Assembly: GCA_013289985.1 (NCBI GenBank)
Contig: JABCYW010000007.1
Span: forward strand, 1 to 64,000
From: Betaproteobacteria bacterium
GTDB lineage: Bacteria > Pseudomonadota > Gammaproteobacteria > Burkholderiales > Burkholderiaceae_C
Length of the DNA stretch: 64,000 nt
Direction: 5' to 3'
Below the pieces are notes generated by a model. It had not been told where the DNA came from, did no database searches, and saw nothing but the letters and a program-made list of their open reading frames with translations. The position numbers were made by a program, and so were the translations under genes. This document shows positions 26,382 through 36,162 of this stretch, piece by piece (positions within the stretch are counted from its first letter, which is position 1; each line of letters opens with the position of its first letter).

Positions 26382-27188
26382 CTACTTCGACGCGGGCGGC
26401 AGCGGCTTCAGCCACTTGGAGTCCAGGCGCGCGATCGTGCCGTCCTTGACCATCGAGGCCAGCGCCGCGTCGATGGGCGCCTTCAGCGGCGAGCCCTTCT
26501 TCAGGATGAAGCCGTAGTCCTCGCCGGGCAGCGGCGCGCCGACGATCTTGAACATGCCGGGGAAGTGCGCGAGGTTGGCGCTCGCGCCCGTCGTGTCGGA
26601 CAGCACGACGTCGACGTCGCCCGCGCGCAGCGCCTGCACCGTGGCGCCGTAGGTCTCGAACAGCTTGATGCGCGGGCTGGTGGACGGCGTTCCCAGGAGT
26701 TCGCGGCCGGTCGCATAGAAGCCCGTGGTACCGGGCTGCGCGCCGGCCAGCAGCTTCGCGTTCGCGCGGAACGACGCCGGGTCGCGGAAGCGCGTCTCGT
26801 CGGCGCGCACGAGCATCAGCATCGGCGCGCGCATGTACGGCGTGGAGAAGTCGACCTGCGAGCGGCGCTCGTCGGTGACGCTGATGCCGTCCATGCCCAC
26901 GTCGAACTGGCCGGAGCGGATGGACTCGATCATCACGTCCCAGCTGCTGACGCGCCAGTCGACCACCAGGTGCAGGCGCCGCGCCACCTCGTTGAAGCAG
27001 TCGTATTCCCAGCCCACGCCCTTGCCCGTGCGCGGGTCGAGCATGTTGAGCGGCGGGAACGCGTTCTCCGTGACGGCCACCACCTTGCGGCCGCCGAGGT
27101 CCGGCAGTGCCTGCGCGCCGGCCGCGCAGGAGGCGAGCGCCACGGCCAGCGCGAACAGGCGGCGCGTCAGGAATGTTTTCGAACTCAT
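26382..27188 (-). CDS. polar amino-acid ABC transporter substrate-binding protein
   Basis: A 268-residue type 3 binding protein. MSSKTFLTRRLFALAVALASCAAGAQA is a signal peptide. Ligand motifs FPPLNMLDPRTGKGVGWEYDCFNEV, FDVGMDGISVTDERRSQVDFSTPY and AGAQPGTTGF mark the amino-acid binding family. It is distinct from the two GltI-type proteins at 7711 and 8882. The ATG is 5 bases after the stop of the TonB-receptor gene on the same strand, so receptor and binding protein form one operon. It probably receives a solute that crossed the outer membrane through that receptor and delivers it to a permease such as the one at 29846. Confidence 0.88.
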   Translation of the reverse strand: MSSKTFLTRRLFALAVALASCAAGAQALPDLGGRKVVAVTENAFPPLNMLDPRTGKGVGWEYDCFNEVARRLHLVVDWRVSSWDVMIESIRSGQFDVGMDGISVTDERRSQVDFSTPYMRAPMLMLVRADETRFRDPASFRANAKLLAGAQPGTTGFYATGRELLGTPSTSPRIKLFETYGATVQALRAGDVDVVLSDTTGASANLAHFPGMFKIVGAPLPGEDYGFILKKGSPLKAPIDAALASMVKDGTIARLDSKWLKPLPPASK

Positions 27189-27193
27189 GGACT

Positions 27194-29692
27194 TCAGAAG
27201 GTGAGCGCCAGGCGTGCGTAGTAGAACGCGCCGTTGATGCCGATAGGCGCGATGTAGTCGTACGGCAGCGCGCCGCCGAGCGTGCTCCCGGCATAGGTGC
27301 GGGCCGGGTAGCGATCGAACACATTGTCGCCGCCCAGCGCCAGCGTCAGCCTGGGGGTGAAGCGATAGGACACCTCCAGGTCGGTGGACCAGTTGGCGCC
27401 GTAGCGCTGGGCGCCGGTGCCGTCGACGATGGGCGCGTTCGAGTCGTATGACTGGTCGTAGACCGCGCCGTAGCGGGTCACGCGCGCCACCGCGCCCCAC
27501 GCGCCGCCCGTCCAGTCGGCGCCCAGCACGAACTTGTTCTTCGGCGACCCGCGCTTGATGACCAGCAGCGAGCCCGGCGTGAGCAGCGTCAGCGACGGGT
27601 CGATGGACGCGAGCGCCGCGGAGCTGTTGCGCACGCGGGCTATCTTCGTGTCGTTGAAGTTCAGGGCCGCGCTCAGGTTGAGCGTGCCCGACGCGACGGA
27701 CAAGCCCTGGTTGGCGACGATGTCGACGCCCTGCGTGGTGGTGTCCAGCGCGTTGGTGAGGAAGGCGACGGACGCGATGTCGGTGTGGCCGGTGGAGTCG
27801 AGGTAGCTGCTCACCGCGTCGCTCTGCAGGTCGCTGCTGCGGGTGATGCGGTTGCGGATGCGGATGCGGTAGGCGTCCACCGAGACGGTGGTGGTGCCCG
27901 TCGCCTTCCAGGCCGCGCCCAGCGACAGGTTGGTGGACAGCTCGGGCTTGAGCGCCTTCGCGCCGAAGGCCTGCGCCAGCGGATCGTTCGCGGGCAGCAG
28001 CGCGTCGTTCTGCAGCCCGGTGCCGTTCGCGTTGAAGTTGAGCGTGGTGAAGCGGAAGCCGGTCTGGGCCAGCGCGGGCGCGCGGAAGCTGTTGGAGAAC
28101 GAGCCGCGCAGCAGGAACGCCTCGTCGACCTTGAAGCGCGCCGCCAGCTTGCCCGTGGCGGCGTCGCCGGAGCCGCCATAGTCCGAATAGCGGGCGGCGA
28201 CGTCCAGCAGCAGCCGGCGGGTCACCGGCAGGTCGAGGTCGGCGTACGCGGACTTCACGGTGCGCGCGAGCGACACCGCGTCCTGCGGGCTCAGGCCGGG
28301 GCCGGCCTGGGCGCCGGGCGGGGCCGAGGTGTCGGGGCCGGCGGCGTAGGAGGCCGGATCGCCGGGGCGGCTGCGGTAGGTCTCGCGCATGAGCTCGCCG
28401 CCGATGGCCAGGCTCGCGGCCTCGGCCAGCGCCGGCGATTCGAATTCGCGCGACGCGTCGACGTTGAGCGCGAGCTGCCGGAAGCGGAACGAGGCCAGGT
28501 GGAACTGGGTGGGGCTCGCGGCGCCCAGCGAGGCGTTGAGCGAGTTCTTCACGCCGTAGTCGAAGTCGTTCTGGCCGACGCGCGCGCTGCCGTCGATCGT
28601 CCACTCGGCCGTGGAGGCGGCCACGCCACCCACCCAGGACACGTCGGTGTCGTTGTTCGTGGTGACCGGCCGATAGCCCTGCGGGTAGATCGCCGGCACG
28701 TTGGTGGAGTCGCCCGGGTAGCGGAAGAAGGCGCCGCCTTCGCTGTGGCGGTCGGCGTAGGTGGCGAACGAATAGGCGCGCAGGCCGGTGCCGAGCGACA
28801 GGCCGGCGTTGTAGAAGAGGTCGCCGCCGTGCTGGTCGGGGTCACCCGACTTGAACAGCACGCGGCCGTCGAGGGCCGCGTCGGCCGGCGTGTCGTTCTG
28901 GGAGGCGTCCGCCGCTGACGTCGGGCCGGACCGGTTGGTGCCCTTGCGGTGCTGCACGTCGCCGCCGAAGTGGAAGAAGCCGTCGTCGCCGAGCGCCAGG
29001 CCCTTGTCGGCGCTGACGGTGACGGCCTGGCCATCGGTGATGTGGCGGCCGTCGGGCGCGAACTTCGTGTGGTTGGCGCCGACGGTGATTACCGCGGAGC
29101 CGCCCGTGGGCGCGCTCTTGAGGCGGAAGTTCACCACGCCGGCCACCGCGTCGCTGCCGTACTGCGCGCCGGCGCCGTCGCGCAGCACCTCGATCGATTC
29201 GATGGCGCTGGCGGGCAGCGCGTTGATGTCCACGGAGACGGTGCCGGGAAACAGGCCCTCGGTGTCCATCACGGCGCTGACGTGGCGGCGCTTGCCGTTG
29301 ACCAGCACCAGCGTCTCGTCGGGCGCCAGGCCACGCAGCTGGATCGTGCGCACGGTGTCGGAGGTGCCGCTGGCCGACACGCGCGGCATGTTGATCGCCG
29401 GATCGAGGGCCTGCAGCGCCTGGCCCACGTCGCCGGAACTGAGCGACTGCGCCAGTTGCGTGCCGGAGAACAGGTCGACGGGCACGGGGCTGTCGAAGAC
29501 GGTGCGGTTGCGGGCCCGCGAGCCGGTGATCACCACCTGCTGCGACGCGTCGGCGGCGGCCTTGGGCGTGGAAGCGTCGGTCGCCGTCTGCGCATTGGCC
29601 GACACCGCCATCGAAGCGGCCAGCGACGCGGCGACCGCGCCGGGAATCGTGCGTCGGGTGCGTGCAGGGTTGTTGACCGGCGGCTTGCTCAT
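27194..29692 (-). CDS. TonB-dependent outer-membrane receptor
   Basis: An 832-residue receptor from the ATG at 29692. A start at 29722 is in frame but lies on the -10-like GACAAT (minus strand, 29726-29721), while GAGGT precedes 29692. The signal peptide ends SANAQT. The plug carries VVITGSRARNRTVFDSPVPVDL, TIQLRGLAPDETLVLVNGKRRH and IESIEVLRDGAGAQYGSDAVAGVVNF, then a barrel ending FYYARLALTF with the usual C-terminal phenylalanine. The NGKRRH and GAGAQYGSDA motifs belong to a large receptor subclass without a fixed substrate. It leads a two-gene minus-strand operon with the binding protein, an unusual pairing of an outer-membrane receptor with an amino-acid ABC component. Confidence 0.9.
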   Translation of the reverse strand: MSKPPVNNPARTRRTIPGAVAASLAASMAVSANAQTATDASTPKAAADASQQVVITGSRARNRTVFDSPVPVDLFSGTQLAQSLSSGDVGQALQALDPAINMPRVSASGTSDTVRTIQLRGLAPDETLVLVNGKRRHVSAVMDTEGLFPGTVSVDINALPASAIESIEVLRDGAGAQYGSDAVAGVVNFRLKSAPTGGSAVITVGANHTKFAPDGRHITDGQAVTVSADKGLALGDDGFFHFGGDVQHRKGTNRSGPTSAADASQNDTPADAALDGRVLFKSGDPDQHGGDLFYNAGLSLGTGLRAYSFATYADRHSEGGAFFRYPGDSTNVPAIYPQGYRPVTTNNDTDVSWVGGVAASTAEWTIDGSARVGQNDFDYGVKNSLNASLGAASPTQFHLASFRFRQLALNVDASREFESPALAEAASLAIGGELMRETYRSRPGDPASYAAGPDTSAPPGAQAGPGLSPQDAVSLARTVKSAYADLDLPVTRRLLLDVAARYSDYGGSGDAATGKLAARFKVDEAFLLRGSFSNSFRAPALAQTGFRFTTLNFNANGTGLQNDALLPANDPLAQAFGAKALKPELSTNLSLGAAWKATGTTTVSVDAYRIRIRNRITRSSDLQSDAVSSYLDSTGHTDIASVAFLTNALDTTTQGVDIVANQGLSVASGTLNLSAALNFNDTKIARVRNSSAALASIDPSLTLLTPGSLLVIKRGSPKNKFVLGADWTGGAWGAVARVTRYGAVYDQSYDSNAPIVDGTGAQRYGANWSTDLEVSYRFTPRLTLALGGDNVFDRYPARTYAGSTLGGALPYDYIAPIGINGAFYYARLALTF

Positions 29693-29720
29693 CTGGGGAC
29701 CTCGGGAAAGTGAATCCATC

Positions 29721-29749
29721 ATTGTCGAGCTCGAAGGACCGTCTGCAAA
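29721..29749 (-). promoter_or_regulatory. promoter of the TonB-receptor/binding-protein operon
   Basis: On the minus strand TTTGCA (29749-29744) is separated by 17 bases from GACAAT (29726-29721), each matching four to five of six sigma-70 consensus positions. Transcription would start near 29714, leaving a leader of about 22 bases with a GAGGT ribosome site. Confidence 0.45.
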
Positions 29750-29814
29750 GTCGGTCGGCGATGGTGCAACTGAGAATGGCGCGCTTGCGCCACGCGGCGC
29801 CCGCGAACTGCGGG

Positions 29815-29820
29815 GACAAT
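29815..29820 (+). promoter_or_regulatory. -10 box of the divergent permease gene
   Basis: GACAAT overlaps an in-frame ATG at 29819. If it is the -10, that ATG is not transcribed and translation must begin at 29846. Confidence 0.4.
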
Positions 29821-29845
29821 GGCGCCGTCCCGAACCCCGACCCCC

Positions 29846-30661
29846 ATGACTTCCTCGCGCACCGAAGACTTCCTCCGCCTCGTCCCGTGGTGGCTGATCG
29901 CCATCGCCGGGCTCGTCGGCTGGCTGGTGGCCGAGGCGTTCTCCAGCGAGCTGTACCGGCAGATCCTCGCCACCGTCAGCGACGGCATCGGGGTCACCGT
30001 GTTCGTCGCGGCCGTCGCGTTCGCGGCGGCCACGCTGCTGGGGCTGGTCGTCGCCATCGGGCTGCAGTCGCGCCTTCTCGTCGTGCGCCAGGCCGCACGC
30101 TGCTACTGCGAGCTGATCCGCGGCATCCCCGTGCTCGTGCTGCTGTTCTACATCGCGTTCGTGGGCGCGCCCCTGCTGCTGCAGCTGGCCAACTTCCTCG
30201 CCGCGGCGGCGCGCGGAAGCGGCGCGCCGCCGCTGTTCGAGTCACGCGACTTCAGCCTGATGTGGCGCGCCATCCTGGCGCTCACGATCAGCTACAGCGC
30301 CTTCATCGCGGAGGTGTTCCGCGCCGGCTTCCAGTCCGTCGGGCGCGGCCAGACCGACGCCGCGCGCAGCCTGGGCATGACGCCGCGCCAGGTCTTCCGC
30401 CACATCACCTTCCCGCTCGGGCTGCGCATCATCCTGCCGCCGCTGGGCAACGACTTCGTCTCGATGGTGAAGGACTCCGCGCTCGTCTCGGTGCTGGGCG
30501 TGGCCGACATCACGCAGATGGCCAAGGTCTACGCCAGCGGCTCGTTCCTGTTCTTCGAGACCTACAACGTCGTCGCGCTGGTCTACCTGGTGATGACGCT
30601 GGCGCTGTCGCTGGCCTTGCGCGCGCTGGAGCGCCGGCTGCGCGCGCACGAACGCCGGTAG
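29846..30661 (+). CDS. amino-acid ABC transporter permease without a nearby ATPase
   Basis: From the ATG at 29846 the protein has 271 residues; an in-frame ATG at 29819 is disfavoured because it lies in the -10-like box. It has about five membrane helices and the HisM-type motifs RGIPVLVLLFYIAF, SYSAFIAEVFRAGFQSV and the docking loop GQTDAARSLGMTPRQVFRHITFPLGLRIILPP. It forms the inner-membrane channel for polar amino acids. No ATPase and no partner permease gene is adjacent. It is divergent from the receptor/binding-protein operon with 153 bases between starts, so the three genes are probably one uptake system that borrows an ATPase such as GltL. Confidence 0.88.
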   Translation: MTSSRTEDFLRLVPWWLIAIAGLVGWLVAEAFSSELYRQILATVSDGIGVTVFVAAVAFAAATLLGLVVAIGLQSRLLVVRQAARCYCELIRGIPVLVLLFYIAFVGAPLLLQLANFLAAAARGSGAPPLFESRDFSLMWRAILALTISYSAFIAEVFRAGFQSVGRGQTDAARSLGMTPRQVFRHITFPLGLRIILPPLGNDFVSMVKDSALVSVLGVADITQMAKVYASGSFLFFETYNVVALVYLVMTLALSLALRALERRLRAHERR

Positions 30662-30707
30662 CCGGCCCGCCATTCCGCGACTGCGCGCGGACTGGCAGGG
30701 ACAGATC

Positions 30708-30730
30708 AAAGGCTCATCCCATGAGCTTTT
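30708..30730 (+). terminator. probable terminator after the permease gene
   Basis: AAAGGCTCAT-CCC-ATGAGCTTTT is a 10-bp stem with one G-U pair and a 3-base loop; the four T's at its end also belong to the stem. The remaining 236 bases to the mraZ promoter show no open frame or RNA gene that could be supported. Confidence 0.55.
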
Positions 30731-30966
30731 GCCGGCCTATCGTGCACTTCAGCGAATTGCCGCACCCAACTCGGCGGCAACCCATTTCGGCCGAATTTCG
30801 CTCGGCAGTAGTCCGAATGCGGGAAATCCCCCACGAATGTGCACGCGTGAAGGATGCTGACACTTCACTTTCATAGCCGCGCGCAAGTCCTTCATTTAGA
30901 ACGACATTCGCTTGCAGAACGTGATCTAAGTACTTGATTTGATTGATTTTTTCGGCGCGTGATGCG

Positions 30967-30995
30967 TTGACCCACCCAGGGCGATTCGCTAAAGT
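30967..30995 (+). promoter_or_regulatory. promoter of the dcw cluster (Pmra)
   Basis: TTGACC (30967-30972) is separated by exactly 17 bases from TAAAGT (30990-30995), a good sigma-70 promoter. Transcription should begin near 31002, inside the MraZ operator, giving a leader of only about 22 bases. Confidence 0.65.
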
Positions 30996-31030
30996 GCATC
31001 AAAGTGCACTTTTGTGGTGGGTTGTGGCAT
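30991..31030. promoter_or_regulatory. MraZ operator: four direct repeats of 10-bp period
   Basis: Four consecutive 10-base blocks start at 30991, 31001, 31011 and 31021. Each has GTG at positions 4-6; the first two begin AAAGTGC. MraZ proteins are known to bind arrays of GTGG- or AAAGTG-type repeats at one-turn spacing in the promoter of their own operon. The array covers the -10, the predicted transcription start and the GTG start codon of mraZ itself. Confidence 0.7.
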
Positions 31031-31464
31031 CTCTGATTTTTGAAGGTCCTTCGGCGTTGACGCTGGACGGCAAGGGGCGAGTCTCCATGCCGGCCCGTTA
31101 TCGCGACGACCTCCAATCATTGTGTGCCGGCCGCCTCACCGTCACCAAGCATCCGCACGGGTGCCTCATGGTGTTTCCGCGACCCTGCTGGGAAAGCTTC
31201 CGCGACCAGGTGGCGCAGCTGCCGTTCTCGCAAGTGGGCGTCAAGCGCGTCTTCCTGGGCCACGCCGACGACGTCGAGTGGGACGCCACCTCGCGCGTGC
31301 TGATTCGCCCGGAACTCCGCACCTGGGCCGGACTCGAAAAGGACGTGACGCTGCTGGGCATGGGCAGTCACTTCGAACTTTGGTCGACGCCCATCTACGC
31401 CGCGAAGGAAGCGGCCGAGATGCAGGCGCAGGCCGGCGCCGCGCTGGACAACCTGGTCTTCTGA
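31024..31464 (+). CDS. mraZ: transcriptional regulator MraZ
   Basis: A 146-residue MraZ from the GTG at 31024. The twin SpoVT/AbrB-like halves are seen in [25 protein letters not shown] and [44 protein letters not shown]. Homologues usually begin MFxGxxALTLD; here the matching codon is ATT, so the GTG five codons earlier is the nearest normal start. MraZ represses its own operon by binding the repeats just upstream. It is the first gene of the dcw cluster and ends 5 bases before rsmH. Confidence 0.9.
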   Translation: MASLIFEGPSALTLDGKGRVSMPARYRDDLQSLCAGRLTVTKHPHGCLMVFPRPCWESFRDQVAQLPFSQVGVKRVFLGHADDVEWDATSRVLIRPELRTWAGLEKDVTLLGMGSHFELWSTPIYAAKEAAEMQAQAGAALDNLVF

Positions 31465-31469
31465 ACATC

Positions 31470-32402
31470 GTGGACAACTCGGGGCTGCACACCACCGTCC
31501 TGCTCCACGAAGCGATCGACGCCCTCGTGACGAAGCCGGATGGAATCTATGTCGACGGCACGTTCGGCCGCGGCGGGCACACGCGCGAGCTGCTGTCGCG
31601 CCTCGGCCCGGGCGCGCGCGTGATCGGCATCGACCGCGATCCGGTGGCGGTGGAGGCGGCCCGCACGGGCCCCGACGCCGTGAGCGACCCGCGCTTCGAG
31701 ATCGTGCACGCGAGCTTCGCGCAGCTGCCCGCGGCGCTGGCCGAGCGCGGCATCCCGAAGATCACCGGCCTGCTGCTCGACCTGGGGGTCTCGTCGCCGC
31801 AGATCGACACCCCCGAGCGCGGCTTCAGCTTCCGTTTCGACGGCCCGCTGGACATGCGCATGGACACCACCCGCGGCGAGACCGCGGCGGACTTTCTCGC
31901 TCGGGCCGACGAGCGTCACATTGCAGAGGTGATTCGTGACTACGGGGAAGAACGGTTTGCTGTGTCGATTGCAAAGGCGCTTGTTGCTGTCCGCGAGAGC
32001 GGCGCACCCGTGCGAACCACGCGCGAGCTGTCCGCCGTCGTGGCTCGTACGGTCAAGACCCGCGAGCCGAACCAGGATCCCGCCACGCGCACCTTTCAGG
32101 CTCTTCGGATTTTCGTCAATGCCGAGCTCGAGGAGCTCGAACAGGTACTGAAGAGCTCGCTGGACCTGCTGGAGTCCGGCGGCCGCCTCTCGGTGATCAG
32201 CTTCCATTCGCTGGAAGACCGCATCGTCAAGACCTTCATCGCCCGCGAGAGCAAGGACGAGATCGACCGGCGCGCGCCGATGGCGCCGCCGTCCACCTCG
32301 CTGCGCCTGGCCTCGCTGGGCCGCATCAAGCCGGGCCCCACCGAGGTGCTGACCAATGGTCGCGCGCGTTCGGCGATCCTGCGTGTGGCGGAGCGGCTAT
32401 GA
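31470..32402 (+). CDS. rsmH: 16S rRNA (cytosine(1402)-N(4))-methyltransferase
   Basis: A 310-residue methyltransferase, the usual length. The GTG at 31470 is chosen because [13 protein letters not shown] follows directly, as in homologues. The SAM site is [16 protein letters not shown], and [29 protein letters not shown] and [13 protein letters not shown] are the family signatures. It methylates C1402 of 16S rRNA in the decoding site. Its TGA overlaps the ftsL ATG by four bases (ATGA). Confidence 0.95.
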   Translation: MDNSGLHTTVLLHEAIDALVTKPDGIYVDGTFGRGGHTRELLSRLGPGARVIGIDRDPVAVEAARTGPDAVSDPRFEIVHASFAQLPAALAERGIPKITGLLLDLGVSSPQIDTPERGFSFRFDGPLDMRMDTTRGETAADFLARADERHIAEVIRDYGEERFAVSIAKALVAVRESGAPVRTTRELSAVVARTVKTREPNQDPATRTFQALRIFVNAELEELEQVLKSSLDLLESGGRLSVISFHSLEDRIVKTFIARESKDEIDRRAPMAPPSTSLRLASLGRIKPGPTEVLTNGRARSAILRVAERL

Positions 32403-32761
32403 CCAGTCAATCCGCCATGGCGCGGCTCAACTTCCTGCTCGCGATCGTGCTGATCGTCAGCGGGCTCTACCTCGTCAAGATCAGCTACGAGTCGCGCCGC
32501 CTGTTCGCCGACATCGAGAGCGCGCACAGCACCGAGCGCCAGCTCGAGTCCGATCGCCGCCGCCTCGAGGCCGAGCGCCAGGCGCAGGCCACGCACCTGC
32601 GCGTGGAGGCCACGGCCCGCGGCAAGCTCAACATGCGCGCGGCCACGCCGGCCAACACGCAGTACGTGGTCGACGCCGGCCTGGCCGCCGCGCCCGTCAC
32701 GGCGCCGCTGATGCGCTCGCCCGTGCCCGCCAGCGCGCCGGAGCAGGGGGCCTCGCAGTGA
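32399..32761 (+). CDS. ftsL: cell division protein FtsL
   Basis: A 120-residue bitopic membrane protein. Residues 1-9 are cytoplasmic, about 10-28 are the membrane helix ([19 protein letters not shown]) and about 30-72 form a leucine-zipper-like coiled coil rich in E, R and Q. The C-terminal tail is Ala/Pro-rich. FtsL joins FtsB and FtsQ and activates FtsWI at the septum. Identification rests on topology, size and position between rsmH and ftsI. It overlaps both neighbours by four bases. Confidence 0.93.
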   Translation: MTSQSAMARLNFLLAIVLIVSGLYLVKISYESRRLFADIESAHSTERQLESDRRRLEAERQAQATHLRVEATARGKLNMRAATPANTQYVVDAGLAAAPVTAPLMRSPVPASAPEQGASQ

Positions 32762-34545
32762 ACAAGCCCAACAAGCAGAACAGGCGCACGCAGGCGTCGC
32801 GTGGCCGCGCGGTGAGCAACGTCACGTACGCCAACAGCCCGCTGCTGGCCTCGAAGACGCCGCTGTGGCGCAGCCGCTTCCTGGTCGTGCTGGTGGGCGT
32901 CGGCTCGCTGATCCTGGTGGGCCGCGCGGCCTACATCCAGATCATCGCCACCAACTTCTACCTGAAGCAGGGCGAGGCGCGCTACGCCCATACGCTGGAG
33001 ATGCCGGCCAGCCGCGGCCGCATCGTCGATCGCAACGGCCTGCTGCTGGCCACCAGCGTGCCCACGCCGTCGATCTGGGCCATCCCCAAGGACGTGGACG
33101 CCGACGCCGGCGAGAAGAAGCAGCTCGCGCAGGCGCTGGGCATGACGGTGGCCGAGCTCAACGACCGCCTCGACGGCAACCCGAACTTCGTCTGGCTCAA
33201 GCGCCAGGTGGACGACGGCGTGGGCGTGGCCGTCAAGCAGCTGGACCTGAAGGGCATCCACCAGGTCAGCGAGTTCCGCCGCCGCTATCCGGAAGGCGAG
33301 GCCGCGGCGCACGTGGTGGGCTTCACCGGCGACGCGGACAAGGGCCAGGAAGGCATCGAGCTCGCCTACCAGCAGCAGCTGCAGGGCCGCGACGGCTCGC
33401 GCGAGGTCGTCAAGGATCGCCTCGGCCGCATCGTCGAGGACATCGGCGACCCGCAGCGCGCGATCAACGGCGAGGACATCGAGCTCGCCATCGATTCCAA
33501 GGTGCAGTTCTTCGCGTACCAGCGCGTGCGCGACCAGGTGATCGCGCAGAAGGCCAAGGGCGGCAGCGTCGTGGTCATCGACACGCTCACCGGCGAGGTG
33601 CTGGCGCTGGCGAACTACCCCAGCTTCAACCCCGGCGACCGCCGCAACCTGTCGGGCTCGCAGCTGCGCAACCGCGCGCTCACCGACGTGTTCGAGCCGG
33701 GCTCCACGATGAAGCCGTTCATCGTCGGCACCGCGCTGGAGAAGGGCCTGGTCACGCCGTTCTCGCTCGTCGACGCCACGCCGGGCTCGCTCGTGGTGGG
33801 CGGCTTCGCGCCCAAGGACGCGGAGCCCAACGGCGTCCTCACCGTGCAGCAGGTGATCCAGAAGTCGAGCAACATCGGCGCCGCGCGGCTGGCCATGAAG
33901 CTCACGCCCAAGGAGCAGTGGGAGAAGTTCTCGTCCATCGGCCTGGGCCAGAAGCCGCAGATCAACTTCCCCGGCGTCGTCACCGGTCGGCTGCGTCCGT
34001 ACAAGACCTGGCGCCCGATCGAGCAGGCCACGATGGCCTACGGCTACGGGCTGTCGGCCTCGCTGTTCCAGCTGGCGCGCGCCTACACGGTGTTCGCCAA
34101 CGACGGCGTGCTGGAGAGCGTGTCGATGCTGCGCCAGGCCGCGCCCGGCCCGGGTCCGCGCGTGTTCAAGCCCGAGACCGTCAAGGAAATCAACACGATG
34201 CTGCAGATGGTGGCGGCGCCGGGCGGCACCGCGCCCAAGGCGCGCACGCTGGGCTACAGCGTGGGCGGCAAGTCGGGCACCGCGTACAAGGCCGAGGGCC
34301 GCGGCTACGCGCAGAACAAGTACCGCCCGTGGTTCGTCGGCCTGGCGCCGATCTCGCACCCGCGCATCGTCGTCGCCGTGATGATCGACGAGCCCACGGC
34401 CGGCCTGCACTACGGCGGCGACGTGGCCGCGCCGGTGTTCAGCCAGGTGGTGTCGCAGACGCTGCCACTGCTGGGCGTCGCGCCCGATCTCGACGTCCGC
34501 ACGCAGATCACGCAAGTCAACGTCGTCCAGACACCGGAAAACTAG
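32758..34545 (+). CDS. ftsI: peptidoglycan D,D-transpeptidase FtsI (PBP3)
   Basis: A 595-residue class B penicillin-binding protein. The GTG at 32758 overlaps the ftsL stop (GTGA). A membrane helix lies at about 42-62, then the pedestal domain with PASRGRIVDRNGLLLA, and the transpeptidase domain with S316-TMK, S370-SN and K505-SGT. It cross-links septal peptidoglycan together with FtsW. Size and motif order are normal. The substrate lipid II is made by the Mur enzymes in the same operon. Confidence 0.96.
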   Translation: MNKPNKQNRRTQASRGRAVSNVTYANSPLLASKTPLWRSRFLVVLVGVGSLILVGRAAYIQIIATNFYLKQGEARYAHTLEMPASRGRIVDRNGLLLATSVPTPSIWAIPKDVDADAGEKKQLAQALGMTVAELNDRLDGNPNFVWLKRQVDDGVGVAVKQLDLKGIHQVSEFRRRYPEGEAAAHVVGFTGDADKGQEGIELAYQQQLQGRDGSREVVKDRLGRIVEDIGDPQRAINGEDIELAIDSKVQFFAYQRVRDQVIAQKAKGGSVVVIDTLTGEVLALANYPSFNPGDRRNLSGSQLRNRALTDVFEPGSTMKPFIVGTALEKGLVTPFSLVDATPGSLVVGGFAPKDAEPNGVLTVQQVIQKSSNIGAARLAMKLTPKEQWEKFSSIGLGQKPQINFPGVVTGRLRPYKTWRPIEQATMAYGYGLSASLFQLARAYTVFANDGVLESVSMLRQAAPGPGPRVFKPETVKEINTMLQMVAAPGGTAPKARTLGYSVGGKSGTAYKAEGRGYAQNKYRPWFVGLAPISHPRIVVAVMIDEPTAGLHYGGDVAAPVFSQVVSQTLPLLGVAPDLDVRTQITQVNVVQTPEN

Positions 34546-34546
34546 C

Positions 34547-36096
<1,550 letters not shown>

Positions 36097-36100
<4 letters not shown>

Positions 36101-36162
36101 GCACCGCCCGGCCGCCCGAAGGGGCTCGCACCGCAGCCGTCAGGCGGAGGGTAGCCTTGTGA
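36097..36162 (+). CDS. 21-residue open frame linking murE and murF
   Basis: The ATG at 36097 overlaps the murE stop as ATGA. The frame runs 21 codons ([21 protein letters not shown]) and its TGA overlaps the GTG of murF as GTGA. The 58-base gap between the two ligase genes is thus entirely filled by one open frame joined to both. The GGAGG ribosome site of murF lies inside it. The product is basic and too short to classify; the frame may simply pass ribosomes from murE to murF. It could also be chance, since the gap is short and GC-rich. Confidence 0.35.

Noticed and set aside
29722-29722. Upstream ATG for the second TonB receptor (adds MMDSLSRGPQ).
   Set aside because: It lies on the -10-like GACAAT, while 29692 has a GAGGT ribosome site and a normal signal peptide.
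29819-29819. Upstream ATG for the divergent amino-acid permease.
   Set aside because: It overlaps the -10-like GACAAT, so it would not be in the message.
30943-31023. Longer N-terminus for MraZ from 30943.
   Set aside because: It would place the promoter and operator inside the gene and add 27 residues absent from the family.
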